Below, piece by piece: positions 11,335-24,156 of a stretch of DNA of 64,000 nt. Each line of letters begins with the position of its first letter. Positions within the stretch are counted from its first letter, which is position 1. The stretch lies in contig OU862910.1 of the NCBI GenBank assembly GCA_917880885.1, positions 22,642,710 to 22,706,709 on the forward strand. The letters are read 5' to 3'. The DNA is from Limnephilus marmoratus. Lineage: Eukaryota; Arthropoda; Insecta; Trichoptera; Limnephilidae. Under the pieces are notes generated by a model. That model was not told where the DNA came from, ran no database searches, and saw only the letters and a program-made list of their open reading frames with translations. Both the position numbers and the translations under genes were made by a program.

Positions 11335-12589
11335 GATTAATCATCATTAAATCGATTGTGCTATTTATAAGAAAGGTATTTTATGATTTTTATCTGAATC
11401 GATTCAATTTTGTTTCTATGTACTGCATAAAATGGAGACCACACAGTTGACGCAACATTAGATGGCTAATTATCATGGGAATAAATGTAACTATTAACAA
11501 ACCAACCATGAATTACGAATAAAGCCCAGCTAACTATCATTGGATTGGTTAACTTGTAAATATCCAATAACTCTTGATAAAAAATAATGTGTCAGGCTGT
11601 CCTCAATAGCAATCCTGCAAATAATTCAATTGATCAAAGTCTTCATTCAATACAAAATACTTCACCCAAAGTCTGCGGGTTCAATCAAGCGAAAATCCTG
11701 CTGCGCGCGAGAATCAGATTCGTTTTTTTCTGAACGGCTCAAGGTTCCCTACAGCCCACAGCCTATTGCCCACAGCACTTGGCTACTTGGCAGGGCCAAG
11801 ATCACCAAAGAGGATGTACACCTCAATGACCGTGTGACTTATTGAACACGTAATGAGAATCCAGGAAATGTGCACGAAGGAAAGTTGATCACCGTTGCAC
11901 TTTACGTAAATTTGCACAGCACAATGTCATTCTTTGTAACCTAATCAGCGGATTCGTATGGTTACAGGAATCAACATCACAGATAATTTTAATCGATCAT
12001 TATAATCAACGTCAATTTTTATGAATACTAATTTATCTTAACCATAAATCAGAAATCTGATTGAATGGAGCAACCAAAACTATCGAATGGTGTGCTCTGA
12101 CTCGACTAGATGTGTCTGAAATTTCTAGGACAACTCATCTGCCTTCGTTAGCGGTGTCATTTCTATCAATAGTTTTAGAGCTTTTATCTAATTAATTTTC
12201 ATAAATTTTGAATAAGGAAGAAAGTGAGTGCAAAAATCTATACTTAGCTTAGAGGGGTTATAGCTACGATTTCTACATAATACCTCCCAGGTAAGAATTG
12301 TCCTGTATATTTTCTGCCTGCACAGTACATTTTTACGCAGCTTTACGATAATCGGTCAAATCATTCTACAAATAATTTCGTATCGGCGATCGATGAACCG
12401 ATCGAAGCAATTTTTAGCCATAACTTTTTATAATGGTTTTTCTAGTTTGTAGTTAGAAGTAAGATTGTAGAAATACGTTACAAGCAGCGCCCATGAGGTG
12501 ATTTTTCACAAAAAGACGCTATACAAGTCATTCAAGTATTATAACTATAAAGTTAGAAATAATTTTCTTTTACAAATTTATGATATATA
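11335..12589. other. Unassigned AT-rich DNA
   Basis: No coding exon or repeat recognised; open frames are short and featureless. Confidence 0.45.
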
Positions 12590-13344
12590 ACTAACTAACT
12601 ATCTAACCATCACGCCGTTTCCCCGCAGGGGTAGGCAGAGAGGATGGACCGCCAAACATCCCGGTCTTGGCACACATTCCTTGCCTCGTTTACATTCATA
12701 CAACGTCTCATACATTCTCTTCTATTATTCTGACTCTTGACGTGGCCCGACTCAAGTATCTGATTCACTTGGTCGTGCCATATCTTTCTTGGGCGTCCTC
12801 GACTTCTACTACCATTCACATTTGCATCATATATTCTCCTTACACTCCTTTCCTCGTTCATTCGCTCTACATGCCCAAACCATCGGAGCGTTCCTTTCTT
12901 GATCTTACTCATTACGCTTACATCAGCCTTGCATTCTTTGCGGATTTCCACATTTCTCACACGATCATACATGGTTTTACCACACATACGCCTCAGGGAT
13001 CTCATTTCTACAGCGTTCAGTCTACTTTCATCCTTCCTCTGCCAGTTCCATGCCTCACTGCCATACATCAGGGTAGGTACCAGTACTCCATCATGGACGG
13101 CTAGTTTCGCGTCTTTGGACAGTTTTTTGTTGGTGGCGTTCAGTCCTCCATTAATAGAGTTACCAGCATTCACCCTTCTTTCAATATCTCTAAGATATGA
13201 TATATCTTTGTTAATATTTTTGAAATGCTGATAATGCTGGCCATAAATTAAAAATAATATGACAGTGTCTCGATGGGACCGCCATGCTTTAAAAAAAGAC
13301 GCTATCTTTAAGATAATTTCAATATCATCCTGATTTAAGGCCAC
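12590..13344 (-). mobile_element. LINE 3' fragment, minus strand (reverse transcriptase C-terminal region)
   Basis: The minus-strand frame 13344-12610 encodes a well-preserved LINE C-terminus. It holds VLVPTLMYGSEAWNWQRKDE, MRSLRRMCGKTMYDRVRN, the zinc-less tail LRWFGHVERMNEERSVRRIY, GRPRKIWHDQVNQILE, and a final DVWRSILSAYPCGETA. These match the end of insect non-LTR retrotransposon polyproteins. The first 40 or so codons are less certain. The reverse transcriptase palm and endonuclease are absent. The 3' end abuts CTAACTAACTATCTAACC-type simple sequence near 12590-12610. The open frame has no stops, so this is a relatively young copy. Confidence 0.85.
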
Positions 13345-16300
13345 CGGTCAGTGCCAGTGCCAATGGATAATGGCTATATTTAGCAACCTGTTCTGAAAAC
13401 CCTACTTCATATCTTCATGTATCATTTTTAAGGTGTACATAATATATTTTATGTCTTTCTTACCACTTCTGAGAAGGTGTTTAGTGAATTTGAAATATTT
13501 AAAAAAAAAATTAAAAAATAATGAACACCACCAAACGTGGATACGTAGGTACGAAAAAAAAATTAAATATAAAAAAAATATAAGGTGTGTTTCTTTCCAA
13601 AGAATTTTACTAATTTGACAAGCATTCCAAAATCTGACTAAAACATAAAAAGCAGTTTCAGTTTCATTAACGGATACTGATCCGCTAATTTTCTTCTCTG
13701 AGCTGAACCAATCGAAAAGGAATTCGTTGTGATATAGCGGCAATGACGATTAGCCAGGAAATGAGGGAAACACTAAAACGATTAGCGTAAAAATCAATTT
13801 CGTTGAGTAGGCATTAAAACGTTTAGAATTTAGACAACCAAAGAGAAATATATTCTCTACCGGTCTGCTGAAAGAGACCTTATAAAAAACATTATAACGC
13901 TTCCTTATAATATTTTTGATATAGGCTTATGTTGTGAAATGTTGAAAAACTCCAGATACCAAGATTGGTTCGCACGAGGGGTCAATCTTCCTGTCGGTGG
14001 ACTTACTAAAATGCACGGGTACTCTGGCCTCTGTATCATCTTATAGCGGACGACATAGTGATCCGTCAATAATTAAAACATTTGCGGTACACGCGTGCCT
14101 TTTAATTTAAAGAAAAAACATTATTTCACGCCGTTTCAAATTCCGACATTTGCGGTACACGCGTTCCTTTTAGTTTAAAGAAAAACATTGTTTCACGCCG
14201 AATTCCGAGCGCGACCACTTACGAGAGATTCACTTATATTATGAACTCATCGTATGATTGCAAAATCGCCTGTTAATCGACAAAGTACTCGTACGATTCT
14301 ACATTATTAGAAAATCTGAAAAATAAAAAAAGGGGTGTGCCCCCATAGACCTCTCGTCAACAAATGAAATCGCTTCCTTTCCTGCTCGTTAAATTTTTTT
14401 TTTTCTTGGTGTTCGAAAAATAAGTGAATCGCTTAGTTTCCAGTTTTAAAAAAACTAAAATGGCGGAGGCCAAACAATAATTTTTATAATAAGGTACTTG
14501 TCTAGAGTTGTTGTGATAAAATAAAATTTGATTAATTGTATCATAAAAATGTCGCTGTTGAGGTGTTGAAATGATTTAAAAGTCACGATTTTAATCAATC
14601 AAGAATTTGATTCAGATAGGGAATCGAAAAATTACTGCCTGTCAAACAAGTCGGTTTTTCTCACTTTCAACAAGTTCATTGTGTCGGGTTGTCATATCTT
14701 CTAAGCAGGGGTACACTCGGTGGAAACCCTTGTCATTGCAATCTGCCAGACCTCCTGATATTCTGGCCCGGCGGGGAACCTAACGCACGCGACAACGGTC
14801 GGTTGTTGAACCAATTGACCTACAAAAAATTTTGAACTAAAATGAGAGGTGCAATATTGTATGGGATTAGACCGTTTTTTTCATTTTTTGTCAGATAATT
14901 CGCAATGGTGCAAAATCTTGCATTTCGTTAAATTGACAGAGAAAGGGTTTTTATGGCTTTCACTATCAAGTTTTGTTATTCAATTTCCATAAAAACGGAT
15001 TTCCAACAAAAAACCAATAAGTACCCGCTGAGGTTACAAAATTGTTTTTAAACTATAACTTTGACAACAAGATTGAGCGAGTATAAGATTTATTAAAAAA
15101 ATATATTATTAACAGAAGTTTTCCGAAAAACTTTGGAAATCCGCTGGATGACTGCAGTAACTCTCTCTCTCGTACCTACTCACAATAAGTAAGCTTTCTA
15201 CCACTTATGGCAGAAATAACTATAGTCATATCAAAGCTCACGATTGTGATTGGTTTCACTATGGGTTTGTTTGATTATTCGTATTATACATTTGGAAAAC
15301 ATTGTTAGCTTATGCAAAATGTAAATGATGATAGATTTCCTCGGAAGAATGCAAGCAACTCGACACGCTATTGGCAGTGAATTGTTTGCTTCAAAGTTAC
15401 ACATTTTCCCTAGTGTTTTACTATTCAGCCACTAATGGCCGTGCCTATTACGCGTCAGTCACAACAAACGGATTCAATCAACCGCATCCCGCTACTTGTT
15501 TTTATAAAATGTAAAAGTCCAAGTTTCTCTGCCAATAAATAAGTCAGTATAAAAAACCCTACGACAGTATGCCACAGAACAGGGACAATGTAATTATTTA
15601 CTTTTATGTCGTGTTTTAAATTCAATATCACAAGCAATCTCAAGTACTTAAATAGAAATAATATATACTAAGGGCTAATAGCAAAATTTTATGATATTCA
15701 TCCATCTACGCCTGCTGTTTTCCTTCAATATTATCTTAGTCCTTTAATTAATTAATATATTGAGTCGAGGACAAGGCAATAAGGTTACATTTTTCCTTGT
15801 TTATTATAAGGCACATTAGTTTTGAATTATATGAATAATAAGGCTATTTTCCGGAAAATAATCTAAAAATAGGTTATTATATGTAATGTAACAAATACCA
15901 CCCATTATTTTAAAGTCATGGCAAATAATAAATTGTTTCCGGGATAAACACAACATTAGGCTTGTAAAATGTGTGAAAAGGATAATTTTATATTAAAACG
16001 TCGGTAAAATTTTTTTAAAAAGCTGAAGGGTTTTGATTCAGAATATCAAGTACCTACCTGTGTGAATGGGGCTAATGCATTGGACTAGTCCCCTTCCCAC
16101 TGGCTGATAATGATTTCTTAGAATCCACGCCTGGGACCCTTTGGATTGTCCCCGAAATCTGTAAAGTATAATATATTATCTACCTTAAGGTTGCCTTATT
16201 ATCTGGTCTCAAATTCGGCAGATGGGTCTGCGATCCCAAAATCTAGGTAAGATTAAATTAATTTCAAATATTCTAAAATAATCTACCCAAAATAATGCCA

Positions 16301-18663
16301 ACCAATACGTTTTTTTTAATATTTAACTACGGTGATCGTAGAATTATCTTTTCCGGGTAAAATATCTATTTTGTTCAAATATTGAATATGGTCATTAATT
16401 TCGCATCTCGAGTAAGAAAAATAGTCCGATAATTGGAATCAACCGAAGATTCATTATCTTTTTTAGCTTGTTACAAAATTTTATACAGAATGTGACGAAA
16501 TGGGCACTAAATCCATTAATATAATAATTGGTGTAACAAATTACATCAACAAATCAATTTTAAGATCGAATCATAGAAACAAGTTATATCGTAAAATAAC
16601 ACTGATCGCTAGTTTAAAAACAATTTCATTTTTTTTAATTTGATAAAAATTGTCGAACAAGATTTGAGTCTTACGGAATTGTATTTTTTGTAGCTTGAAT
16701 TATTTTCCTAACAAATTATCTTCGTGGCAGAAGTTTTTTAAAGGTTTTTTTTTCGTAATTTGGTGTTCTCATTTTGTAAGGATGCAAAAAAACTATAAAA
16801 ATTCTAAATAAATTACCCTTTTAATTCACAAAAAAAAACAGTATTAGCGCAAGATGGTTTTTTAAGATTATTAAAATCAGTTAATAACCTTAGAAGTTGC
16901 CCATCTTTCGAAAATTTGTCTATTTGCAATAATTGAACGCCCTGGGCACGCGCTAATGGCTAATGACAACCGGTTCCACAAACTGAGACCGTGAAATCCA
17001 GTCGCATGAAAGCAAAAGTGCAATTATTATTTTAAAACCACCTTTCAGTAAGGCCGGGATGACGAAGCTCGATCTTCTTCGCTATCTCACTCATTGTAAT
17101 TAGCGACGTTCTTATTTTTTGCTCGAAAACGTAATTTGGTCATAACCTCAAATTAAAGGCTAATTCAATGTTTAATCTCTAACTTACACAATTAGTTAGT
17201 AGATAAACTTTGATAATTTATCAGCTTTATAATGACGACCTAATAAATGTAATTTCATATTTTTTGTATCTCTGTTAACTTTGTGACCTTAGCGGTTTAT
17301 ATTGCATAATACTGTTTTTTATCCATTTATGGCGCATATTTCATCAGCTAATTCAAATTTAATCCTCTATCTAATGATATTAACAAATCAAGTCACTTAG
17401 CGTTGATTAACTCGTCATTCACATTCACTGCGTTGGTGATAGTCTCTACCTACTGTCCTGCATTTTCATTTTATGATATTATTTCTTTCGGGGGGTATTT
17501 CGCCATCCTTTTAACAGAAGAGCCTGTCGGTTATGGGTTAACAATACATTTTCGATTTAGGTTTTATTTATTTACAAAATACGAGTCTACTGTTAGGTAC
17601 TCGAACCTATGAATTGTGGCTATACATCGGTTAAGAGGGCATTACCAGAGAAAGCCGGAAATACGTCATTTTCAAAAAAGTTTTTAGACGTATTGACTCT
17701 TTTCCACAAAAAATTATAAATGGATTTCGAAAGATTGTTCTTTTATCTAGCATAGTTATGTAATAAATTTTTAGATTTTTTTTTTAATTTTTAGTATAAT
17801 AAGGTTATTTCATAGGTCGTTGGCAGATTTGTTAAATTTTCAAAAAAGTTTTTGTATTATACCACACCCATTTCAAATAATGTAATCATGCAGTAAAATA
17901 AATCAATTCATTATCTAGCAAAGTTATGTATTAGAATTTTAATTTTAGTTTCAATAAAATCATTAAAAAATATGTACGTACATGTGTTTCTTGACGAAAA
18001 TTGGTCCATTTGTGTATTTATTTGCGCACTTACAAACTAATATATTTCAGATTTTTTTAACATTCTTATTAAATTTAGACATTATTGAAAAATGATAAAT
18101 ACTTATAATCAAAAAATAACTACAAAAAGTACACTATTTTAATAGTTTTATCATCACGCCTTTCAGCATTTTTTGATGAAGGTATAAATTAAAGCTAGGA
18201 TTGCAATAAATTCGATATTGAGTTATAATTTAAAAAAAGCTGGTACGGAGAATAATCAATCTTTCTCATTGTAACCGCCCTGCACGATCGGAAGAACAAC
18301 TTTCGACGAAATGTGGATTTTCGTCCGCTGGCTGGTTAAACGCTCTTAAATTAGACGAGTTCTCTACATATTGCGAGTATTTGTTTGTTTATTTATTAAT
18401 ATAGATACTTTATTCTATGGGATTATTAAAATGTCCCCTAAATCTAAACTTTTTCTTTTCAACACTTTCTATTTTATCAATTCTTCTCATTTGGATATTT
18501 AAATTTAACATACCTAATATGTCAATAGCATAGCACTAAAATATCTTAACGTACAGTACATTTCTGTCACCTCAAAACATGTTACACCAATAGATAGGTA
18601 AAATACACAATTAATTTTTTTAGAAAATTATGGAACTTGTATTTTATGAAACTGTGAAGATAA
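13345..18663. other. Large unassigned AT-rich region with two tandem duplications
   Basis: More than 5 kb without a recognisable gene. It contains a 68-bp tandem duplication (CATTTGCGGTACACGCG at 14079 and again 68 bp later) and a diverged 168-bp duplication (TTCAAAAAAG at 17671 and 17839; ATCTAGCA-AGTTATGTA at 17745 and 17913). Open frames are under 115 codons with no domain. Confidence 0.5.
14078..14213. repeat. Tandem duplication, 68-bp period
   Basis: Two adjacent units begin ACATTTGCGGTACACGCGT at 14078 and 14146. Both continue into CCTTTTA-TTTAAAGAAAAA and TTTCACGCCG. Identity is high, so the duplication is fairly recent. Confidence 0.8.
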
Positions 18664-19175
18664 TCTATCTATCTATATTCTATTCTATGTAAATAAAAAT
18701 TAATCGCCGAAATGTATGTACGCGCATAACTTCCGAACGACTGCACCAAATTGGATAATTCTTTTTTTTGTGTTCTTTATTGTCAGGACAAGGTTTGTAT
18801 AAAACCACTGGTGAGCTCTGGCATTATGAAATTTGTATCAAAAAAGGTGGCACGCGAGCTGTTTGAAAACCGAATGTACCGGGACTGAATGTATGGAATG
18901 CTGGAGGGGGAGGGGAACTTGGGTAGGAGGTTCGCGGGAGGGGGGGAGGGGAACCCTGGAGGGGGGAGGGTAACCTGGAGGGGGGTTCGCGGGATGGGGG
19001 TTCGCGGGACAGGGGAAGGGGGGAGTGGAGTGGGGTGGTGGGAAGGTGGAAGTGGCGTTGTGGGAACGCGAGAGGGGAAGGGGACGCGGGAGAGGAAGGG
19101 GAGGCGGAAGACACGCAGGGAGAAACAATTTTTTTTTATTAAATGGCATAGCAACCCGTGCCGGGAACCAGCTAG
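18664..19175 (+). mobile_element. Non-autonomous Helitron with G-rich core
   Basis: The 512-bp element starts TC at 18664 after an A and ends CTAG at 19175 before a T, the A|TC...CTRR|T arrangement of Helitrons. A short hairpin CCCG-TGC-CGGG (19155-19165) lies 6 bp before the end, as in canonical 3' ends. The 5' part includes ATCGCCGAAATGTATGTACG and ACTTCCGAACGACTGCACC, resembling insect Helitron 5' ends. The core (18902-19122) is almost entirely G-rich on this strand. No Rep/helicase is encoded. Confidence 0.75.
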
Positions 19176-19707
19176 TATTTCAATAAACATCGATTTATCG
19201 GCACTGAAACCTTTATAGTGGTGGGTTTGTGCAAAAAATTCCTCATAAAACAGACGATTAGCTGTCGTAATTACTATTTTAGAGAAATATCCACGATTTT
19301 GGATTAAGGCACTATTACATAATGAGGCAACGCGCCGAGTTTGCATCTAGTTTGGCACGAGTCACATTTCTTCTTCCTGTGAAAGGTATCACATAGGTAA
19401 AGGTAAGCATTTACTGCTGCGGTGGCAGCGCTAAGTTGATGCAATGTCCGCGATAAATGGAGCAACAGAAATATAGAATCAATGGCTGGTAAAACTGACT
19501 GAAACACATGTCTACAATGTTTTCTTTCGAAAGAATTTCATGGTTGATCGAACAATTGACCCAAAGATTCTTGAGCTTTTTCATAACGTGTCAGAATGCA
19601 TGTCATACTGGTTAAAAGTATTTGTTTTGTGAGGCGCGGTTTGATGAACTCCTCCGTCTGCGGGTCCTTTCATAATTTGCAGCAAAAAATATATCCCTCG
19701 TTTAGTG
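19176..19707. other. Unassigned DNA
   Basis: No gene, RNA or repeat family member was recognised between the Helitron and the SINE-like element. Confidence 0.4.
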
Positions 19708-20145
19708 CATTTACAATTTGGGAGGCGAGTATGGGTACCACCGCCCCGGGAACCATTTATTGGATAACCAACATCACTGCTGTAGGTAAGTACCTCAAGT
19801 GGTTCGCTACGTTTGGTGACTTAGCAGGGGTGCCCGGCTTCATAGGGTAGGTTTGTTCAGATCTTGGTGACCGATGCGTCTGCCCACCTGCTGCGTGGTG
19901 GGCAGGATCGAGAGATACTTTGAGGAAGATCTTTATCCACCCCACCCAGAATCTCTCGACCCATCGCCTTGCACGTTGGGATGAATTTATATGTCCGTCA
20001 CTCTTGGACATATTGATCCCCAGATTCCTACCTACCCCTCGTACCTATTTCCTTCCCAGAAATTCTTTTCCTCAAAAAAAGACCCTCCACATCGCATCCC
20101 CTAAGATGACACAGGCCCTGGGGGAAATTAGGCCTCCTTATGTTA
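19708..20145 (+). repeat. SINE-like family 3 (LINE-tailed), copy 2, nearly complete
   Basis: Plus-strand copy colinear with the minus-strand copies at 3760-4752 and 49406-49828. Order of blocks: TTTGGGAGGCG, TTTATTGGATAACCAACATC, TTAGCAGGGGTGCCCGGCTT, CTGCGTGGTGGGCAGGATCG, GAGGAAGATCTTTAT, CCCATCGCCTTGCACG, GGACATATTGATCCCCAGAT, CCCCTCGTACCTATTTCCTT, AAGACCCTCCACA and a 3' GGCCCTGGGGGAAATTAGGC with a short A tail near 20140. Some frames stay open (19596-19850, 19757-20011) but conflict between copies, so it is treated as non-coding. Confidence 0.8.
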
Positions 20146-22654
20146 AAAAAGCACATCTACGAAGTCCAAATGACATTGTTACCTTTTTTTACTAACCCTT
20201 TTTATAAATTTTCATATTTGGCTGCAATGTTGTTGGGGACGAACATTTTCGGCAGCCATTTTGGCTGCCAATATACAAAAGCTTGGAGCACTTTACGAGC
20301 GGTCAAAGGACGAACTAACGAACCTTTTTTAAATTAATAGATTAGAGAGGCCACCAACTGCAAGTGAAGCTTGACAAGCTATAGTTGCAGTCCTGTGTAG
20401 ATTTGTCCGTGGTCGCCGACACACATTGCAACAATCCGACTTTCCAATCGCCCGATAGAGCGTGCAGATCTCAATCACGTTGCAATAAAGACATTTTCCA
20501 CAAGATTTAGCATATTGCACTTCCTGTTTTCTATACTTATTGTTTCTCAACCATTTCGAATTTCCGGAAAAATGTAAATCACGCTTACACTCTCTTCTCG
20601 ATATTAATGTACAGTCGGCTAAATCCTATCACCAATATTAATCACAATTTCTAACACCTTTTAATAATTAAAAACATTCAGCCTTACTAAAAAACCCCGT
20701 GAAAATTTTATTCAATTGACAAACGGCCGCGGATGTGAAAACATTACTAATTAAAAAATTGTTCATTGAAAGAAATACACATTGTTTACACGGCCTGAGA
20801 GGGTAGTTTATCTCTGTTTTAACGATTGATGTTTGAACGAAATTTGGAATTTTTCCAACGTATTTTAAATGTCTTGTATATTTATTATTTTTGAAGATGT
20901 CGTAAAAACATATACCTTTATATAAACTAGATAGAATTGCTTTTTAGATTTTTGTATCTGAAATATATGATCGTGTTTGAAAATTGCAGTATTTAAGTTT
21001 CAACATGAAAAAATTTGAAAAAAAACAGCTGACTGTAAACATATTCTATTAAATGGTCGAAAAATTTTGGAAAATTCAAAATTTTAAAAATACACACCTC
21101 TTACTTTATGAATTTGGAAGAAAACTGTCACTTCACATTTTATCTCGTTCATACAATTAAAAAGGATAAAAAAATATTATAATAATTCCGAAAAAATAAC
21201 TGAAAAAATCTGACATCTTGGATTCATTTTTACGCAATTAATACGGCGATTTCTCGAATTTGTTTTTATTTACATTTTTACCTCATGCATGAGGCTTTTA
21301 CATTTTTAAATAATTTTACTTTTATGAAAGTTTTATTAAATTCACGCAGAAAAGTCTTAAAAAAAGTAAAATTTCAAAAATAACCTAAAACCTATCGTTA
21401 ACGAAACTAAATCATCAACAAACAATATTTAAAGGACTAAAACTGAAAAAAAGTAACGCCAGCATTGATAATTATGTTGAATTACACTAATATCACAGTG
21501 AATTGATCATTATCAAAAACATAAAAATTAACTGCAAGTACAACTGAGCATTGTCAAACATTGTTTTACCGCGAAGTTTATAAAACAAGATGGCCGCGCG
21601 CCTGCGCAGATCTATGTGAGATTCAAGGGGACCAACATAAAAATCATAAAATGCGTGATAGTGTTATTAGTTTATTAGTAAAGATGTAAAAACGCAGATC
21701 ACCGCGCAAGCAACAAATATGCAGTTGACCGCTCGTTAAGGCGTTTTGTTATTAGTAAGGCTGATTATGTTTATGCTATCAACTCTGCTTAAAAACAATA
21801 TTTCATCGTTTCCTTAGCATGGTTTTAGAAAGAACAGAGCTGTCAAAGAATTTGTCTGCTACTATTCTAACAAATTTATCATGTAATTTGACCGGCACAG
21901 CCACAAGAAAAAAAACTGTACTGCGAGCAACCGTGCAATTACTCCGCAAATTGTATCTATTTTTAAAGGGAGAACACAAATAAACGTTAGGATAATGTCA
22001 AATTGAAGTACTTCGCGACCACGAGAGAATAAAGGGATTTGAGTGAACTTTGGAGACTTGGGAGGCGGGGGAGTTGGTAATAAATCACTTGGAGACTTTT
22101 GTAAGGAAGTGAGAAGTATTGGAACAAACCCCATACTTTTAGATAAACGCATAAATTTACAGAAACACGTTTTATGTGACTATTTCTCGAGACTATTAAA
22201 TGATTTAAATTGATCTACCTTATTATTTATCAATGCGGCGCGCCGCACCGAGGTGACAATACTGGTGATCAATTATTATTATTATTCAGGCATTTTTAAG
22301 TGACACTATGGAATGTCAGATGCTGTACTATACAATACCTACCTACCTCTGACGGGTAAATTCATGACCCTGATTTAAAAGTGAGTTTTCTGCTCTAAAT
22401 TGAAATGGTTGATTTAAATCTTGGTATAGAGGCGTAACCGTATTACGTTTTGTCTCTTTCTTTATTATATATAAGCCCACACAATGTGTATTTTTGATCA
22501 GATTAATTTTATACCCGGGAGATGCTTGTGTATAGCGAAACCGGTCGGTAAATAAAAAATTAAACAATTAAATCGTGGTTACAAACTAAGTTATTGTTTT
22601 ATTTAAATTAATATGTCCAACCACAAAGTAACTGCTTATCAAAATATAAAATGA
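20146..22654. other. Unassigned DNA; possible large element ends
   Basis: No gene recognised. ACGAGCGGTCAA at about 20296-20307 recurs inverted (TTGACCGCTCGT at about 21724-21735), which could mark the ends of a decayed element of about 1.45 kb. A GCAGCCATTTTGGCTGC hairpin lies near 20252. Nothing coding was seen between. Confidence 0.4.
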
Positions 22655-22900
22655 TTGGAAATTGTTAAAAGATTATCATAAAACTTCGAAAAGAATTATT
22701 GGTAAATGCTAAAAGGTTATCATGGGATGTACATAGTGTCATAAAACCAAAAATATAAAGAGAATTATTGAAAATTGTTAAAAGGTTATCGTGGAATGTC
22801 CAAAGTATCGTAAAACCAAAAATCTTAATAGAATTATTGGAAATTGTTATAAGTTTATCATGGAATGTACACATATATATATAGTTTCATAAAATCAAGA
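22655..22900. repeat. Diverged tandem array, about 69-bp period
   Basis: Units contain GAATTATTGGAAATTGTTAAAAGGTTATCATGG-type sequence, with anchors near 22661, 22774 and 22843 and a shorter unit near 22704. TCATAAAACCAAAAAT recurs in each. The open frame on the minus strand through the array is a by-product of the period being a multiple of three. Confidence 0.75.
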
Positions 22901-23654
22901 ATTTCGTTAAACTTTAAAAAAACATAGTACTTAAACTACCTAATGCCAACATCTAAATCTAAACATACTTGTAGTAACATTTCAACAAAATAATATAAAT
23001 AAACGTAGGAGGTAATAATAAACTTAACATGCGTAAAACATAAGCAGTATTAATAGGAAAGAATAAATCTCTATAAATGTAAATAACACATATTATATGT
23101 AAATAGAGCATTGGTTCCCTATTTTTAACCGCCTTTTATTGCAGCATAATGCATTAATAAAATTTTATTTTCATTATTAATTAATTAAAAATTGTTTTCG
23201 CTTTCGAAAGTGATTAAAACTTCCTATTTCGATTTCGCTTTCCTACCTATATTCCGCAACGTTAATACTCGTACTTCTCCCCGGTAATGGAAAATTACTA
23301 TTCCATTAGTAAGATTAAGATTGCGATTTGCTGTTTCACTCGCACACTACCTTGCAAGGTCGTTTGAGATTAGACAGTCACTTATGTACAATGAATGCGT
23401 TATTAAAATCTACCACTTTAAATTCAATCGATGAAACAGGTTGTTCAAGCAAAAAGTGGATTACAGTGCTTGTTAAGACCCTGATAATATCATGTTGCCT
23501 AGCGATCTATATATAACTGCTTCGACTACAAATCTACTGTTCTGATTCGCAAATACTCCGACAAAGTTATTAAGAAAACAATTTTAATAAATAAGGTACA
23601 TTGATATATATATAACCACACATATATTCTGCGATACACTGCCTAACGGTGAAG
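22901..23654. other. Unassigned AT-rich DNA
   Basis: No supported feature. Short open frames only. Confidence 0.4.
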
Positions 23655-24045
23655 AAATATCAAATTCTGAAAGATTTTAACACTTCAGGCTAATTTGTTT
23701 GGTTTTCGGAACAACTCTTGTATGTCTCTTAAAAATCGTTGTATCTTCCTTACTATCATGGTTAGAAATATGAACTAAACAGAAAGAGAAAATACCACGC
23801 TTTATATTCAAATCTAAAAGTTTAGCGCCAAATAATTAAAATGTACACCTTTATGAAACCAAAGTTACCGACCGCAATTTGGAAAAAATATGAAACTTTT
23901 GGATTTTTTTAATAATTACTTTTATATGAAACGCAAAAAAGTGAGTTGACGCCAATGTTTAGAACACATCTAGACCTAATAAAATATGTGCGTGTTTTTA
24001 TTTTTTTTTCGTTATCAGTAATTTGAGAAAAACGTGAGGTGAGTC
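23655..24045 (+). repeat. Unclassified dispersed repeat, copy 1
   Basis: This region matches the reverse complement of 46185-46555 over about 370 bp in conserved order. Shared blocks: GATTTTAAC, TCAGGCTAATTT/TCAAGCTAATTT, CTTACTATCATG/CTTACTGTCATG, AGAGAAAATACCACGCTT/AGAGAACACCACGCTTC, AAAATGTACACC/AAAATGTGCACC, TATGAAACCAAAGTT/TATGAAATCAAAGTT, CATATGAAACG, AAAGTGAGTTGACGCCAA and TTTTTTTCGTTATCAGTAAT. No coding frame or terminal repeats were found. It is a real family but of unknown class. Confidence 0.75.
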
Positions 24046-24065
24046 ATTTTAAAAACTTTTTATAT

Positions 24066-24156
24066 AGGGTGGCGCAAAACTACCGATATGGTTTAAATCT
24101 TATTGTAATGTGTAATAAGATTCAAACCTTTGCATCTTAAGTTTTGCGCCACCCTT
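24066..24156. mobile_element. Short mariner-like MITE
   Basis: A 91-bp element with perfect 16-bp inverted ends: AGGGTGGCGCAAAACT at the left, its complement at the right. The ends are flanked by TA-rich sequence, consistent with a TA target. A secondary inverted stretch (GGTTTAAATCTTATT/AATAAGATTCAAACC) extends the pairing, so almost the whole element can fold. The mariner assignment is from TIR style and is tentative. Confidence 0.75.

Noticed and set aside
12667..13231. Open frames of 110-145 codons on the + strand
   Set aside because: They are antisense shadows of the minus-strand LINE C-terminus, which carries recognisable motifs.
18783..19346. 187-codon proline-rich open frame on the minus strand and its overlapping frames
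   Set aside because: It runs through the G-rich Helitron core; proline richness reflects C-runs, with no domain and multiple frames open at once.
19596..20011. Protein-coding gene across the SINE-like element
   Set aside because: Frames are not maintained in the other copies at 3760-4752 and 49406-49828, and the sequence is a repeat.
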